5,585 bases of DNA from positions 1 to 5,585 of the forward strand of contig JADQBO010000432.1 in assembly GCA_016278585.1 (NCBI GenBank). The letters run 5' to 3'. Below, one piece after another: positions 4,820-5,585 of the stretch. Source of the stretch: Desulfosporosinus sp. (GTDB taxonomy: Bacteria; Bacillota; Desulfitobacteriia; Desulfitobacteriales; Desulfitobacteriaceae). The notes beneath the pieces were generated by a model. That model made no database searches. It was not told where the DNA came from and saw only the letters and a program-made list of their open reading frames with translations. A program made the translations under genes and the position numbers. Positions within the stretch are counted from its first letter, which is position 1. Each line of letters opens with the position of its first letter.

Positions 4820-5585
4820 TAGAGATAATATAAGTAATGTAAATAAGTTAAGTAATATGGCTACAACTGATAAGATAAATACGAATAAAGATACCTATAG
4901 GGCAAGTTGTCTACTGTGCCCTCAGCACTGTCAATTACGGCATGGGCAGTCGGGGCGTTGTCATGCCCGGGAAAATCGCGAGGGAGAGGTTGTATCACGA
5001 ACTTATGGTGAAGTAGCGGCCTGGAATACGGATCCCATTGAGAAGAAGCCCCTCTATCATTTTTATCCGGGTTCTTGGATTTTTTCTGTGGGAGGTTTTG
5101 GGTGTAACCTAAGCTGTTCCTTTTGTCAAAATTATGAAATATCCCAACAACATCAAGTTGGAAGAAAAGTAACGTCTGCTGAACTTACAGAGCTTGCCCT
5201 ACAAGAGTGGAAATCAACAGGTTTGTGTTTTACTTATTCAGAGCCGAGCGTATGGTTTGAGATGATACGGGATACCGCTCCCTTGGTGCGAGCCCAAGGG
5301 GGGAAGGTTGTTTTAGTAAGTAACGGAACGATTTCGCCGCGGTTTTTAGAGGAGCTGATTCCATGGTTAGATGCTGTCAATATTGACATTAAAGCCTTCT
5401 CGGAAGAGTTTTATCAACATTATTGTGGAAGTAAATTGGCTTGGGTTTTAGATAATGTGGAGCGCTTGGCCGGGCGAGTTCATCTCGAACTGACAACTCT
5501 CGTCATTCAAGGGGCTAATGATGATCCGCAAGAGGTTACGGAATTAGCACGTTGGCTACGCCGGCTTAATGTTCCACTGGCTTGG
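4812..5585 (+). CDS. AmmeMemoRadiSam system radical SAM protein (AmmS), cut by window end
   Basis: An open frame runs from ATG 4812 to the last base, giving 258 complete codons with no stop. It has the pyruvate formate-lyase activating enzyme-like radical SAM pattern. CNLSCSFC (Cys98, Cys102, Cys105; CX3CX2C) binds the 4Fe-4S cluster that cleaves S-adenosylmethionine. YSEP (142-145), SNGTIS (170-175) and NIDIKAF (190-196) mark successive barrel strands. Ahead of this an extra cysteine set, Cys33, Cys36, Cys40 and Cys50 (CX2CX3CX9C, CLLCPQHC), is typical of AmmS and may hold a second metal site. The first 20 residues are Asn/Ser-rich and built from an 18-bp repeat. The chosen start overlaps the preceding stop by 8 bases; ATG 4857 is an alternative. 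The remaining part beyond the window should hold the rest of the barrel. Its substrate is unknown; it presumably acts with the LigB-AMMECR1 protein. Confidence 0.9.
   Translation, partial: MSNRDNISNVNKLSNMATTDKINTNKDTYRASCLLCPQHCQLRHGQSGRCHARENREGEVVSRTYGEVAAWNTDPIEKKPLYHFYPGSWIFSVGGFGCNLSCSFCQNYEISQQHQVGRKVTSAELTELALQEWKSTGLCFTYSEPSVWFEMIRDTAPLVRAQGGKVVLVSNGTISPRFLEELIPWLDAVNIDIKAFSEEFYQHYCGSKLAWVLDNVERLAGRVHLELTTLVIQGANDDPQEVTELARWLRRLNVPLAW
4815..4868 (+). repeat. three 18-bp degenerate tandem units at the start of ammS
   Basis: AGTAAT recurs at 4815, 4833 and 4851, exactly 18 bases apart. The first two units agree at 13 of 18 bases. In protein they read SNRDNI, SNVNKL, SNMATT (residues 2-19), a hexapeptide beginning Ser-Asn. 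The third unit keeps little beyond AGTAAT. This looks like a small in-frame expansion in the N-terminal tail. Confidence 0.5.

Noticed and set aside
1..5585. CRISPR arrays, insertion sequences, tRNA or rRNA genes, phage attachment sites
   Set aside because: I read through for regularly spaced repeats, transposase frames with terminal repeats and tRNA-like folds, and saw none. The only periodic repeat is the short 18-bp series at 4815-4868.

Overview
This window looks like the chromosome of an anaerobic, low-to-mid GC Firmicute (Clostridia). A Peptococcaceae or Desulfitobacteriaceae-type organism such as Desulfosporosinus or Desulfitobacterium is my best guess. The guess rests on strong GGAGG-type ribosome sites, AT-rich intergenic DNA, a LigB-AMMECR1 fusion protein next to its radical SAM partner, and a clostridial-type tryptophanase. 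It is an inference from gene content, not a phylogenetic result.

Layout. Positions 1-238 are AT-rich upstream DNA with a possible -10 box and small inverted repeats. Positions 239-1285 (+) encode a polytopic membrane protein of the stand-alone PTS EIIC-like/PfoR family (COG3641, PF13303). A strong bidirectional terminator at 1303-1344 separates it from a convergent ridA gene (1377-1757, -). A divergent intergenic region (1758-2042) carries candidate promoters for ridA and for the rightward tryptophanase gene tnaA (2043-3473, +). After an 80-bp gap with a candidate promoter and a perfect 14-bp palindrome come two translationally coupled genes of the AmmeMemoRadiSam system. The first is a LigB/AmmB-like plus AMMECR1 (AmmA) fusion (3554-4819, +). 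The second is the radical SAM protein AmmS (4812 to the window edge, +), truncated by the window end after 258 complete codons.

How the genes work together. Tryptophanase splits tryptophan into indole, pyruvate and ammonia by way of enzyme-released 2-aminoacrylate. RidA is the enamine/imine deaminase that clears 2-aminoacrylate. Their back-to-back placement, with repeated half-sites over the shared promoter region, makes a coherent unit of tryptophan breakdown and damage control. The active-site residues at the positions that separate tryptophanase from tyrosine phenol-lyase are all of tryptophanase type, although the N-terminal part reads more like tyrosine phenol-lyase. The Amm pair is a widespread but, to my knowledge, biochemically unresolved system. 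Its position next to an indole-producing enzyme is the most open question here, but may be coincidental.
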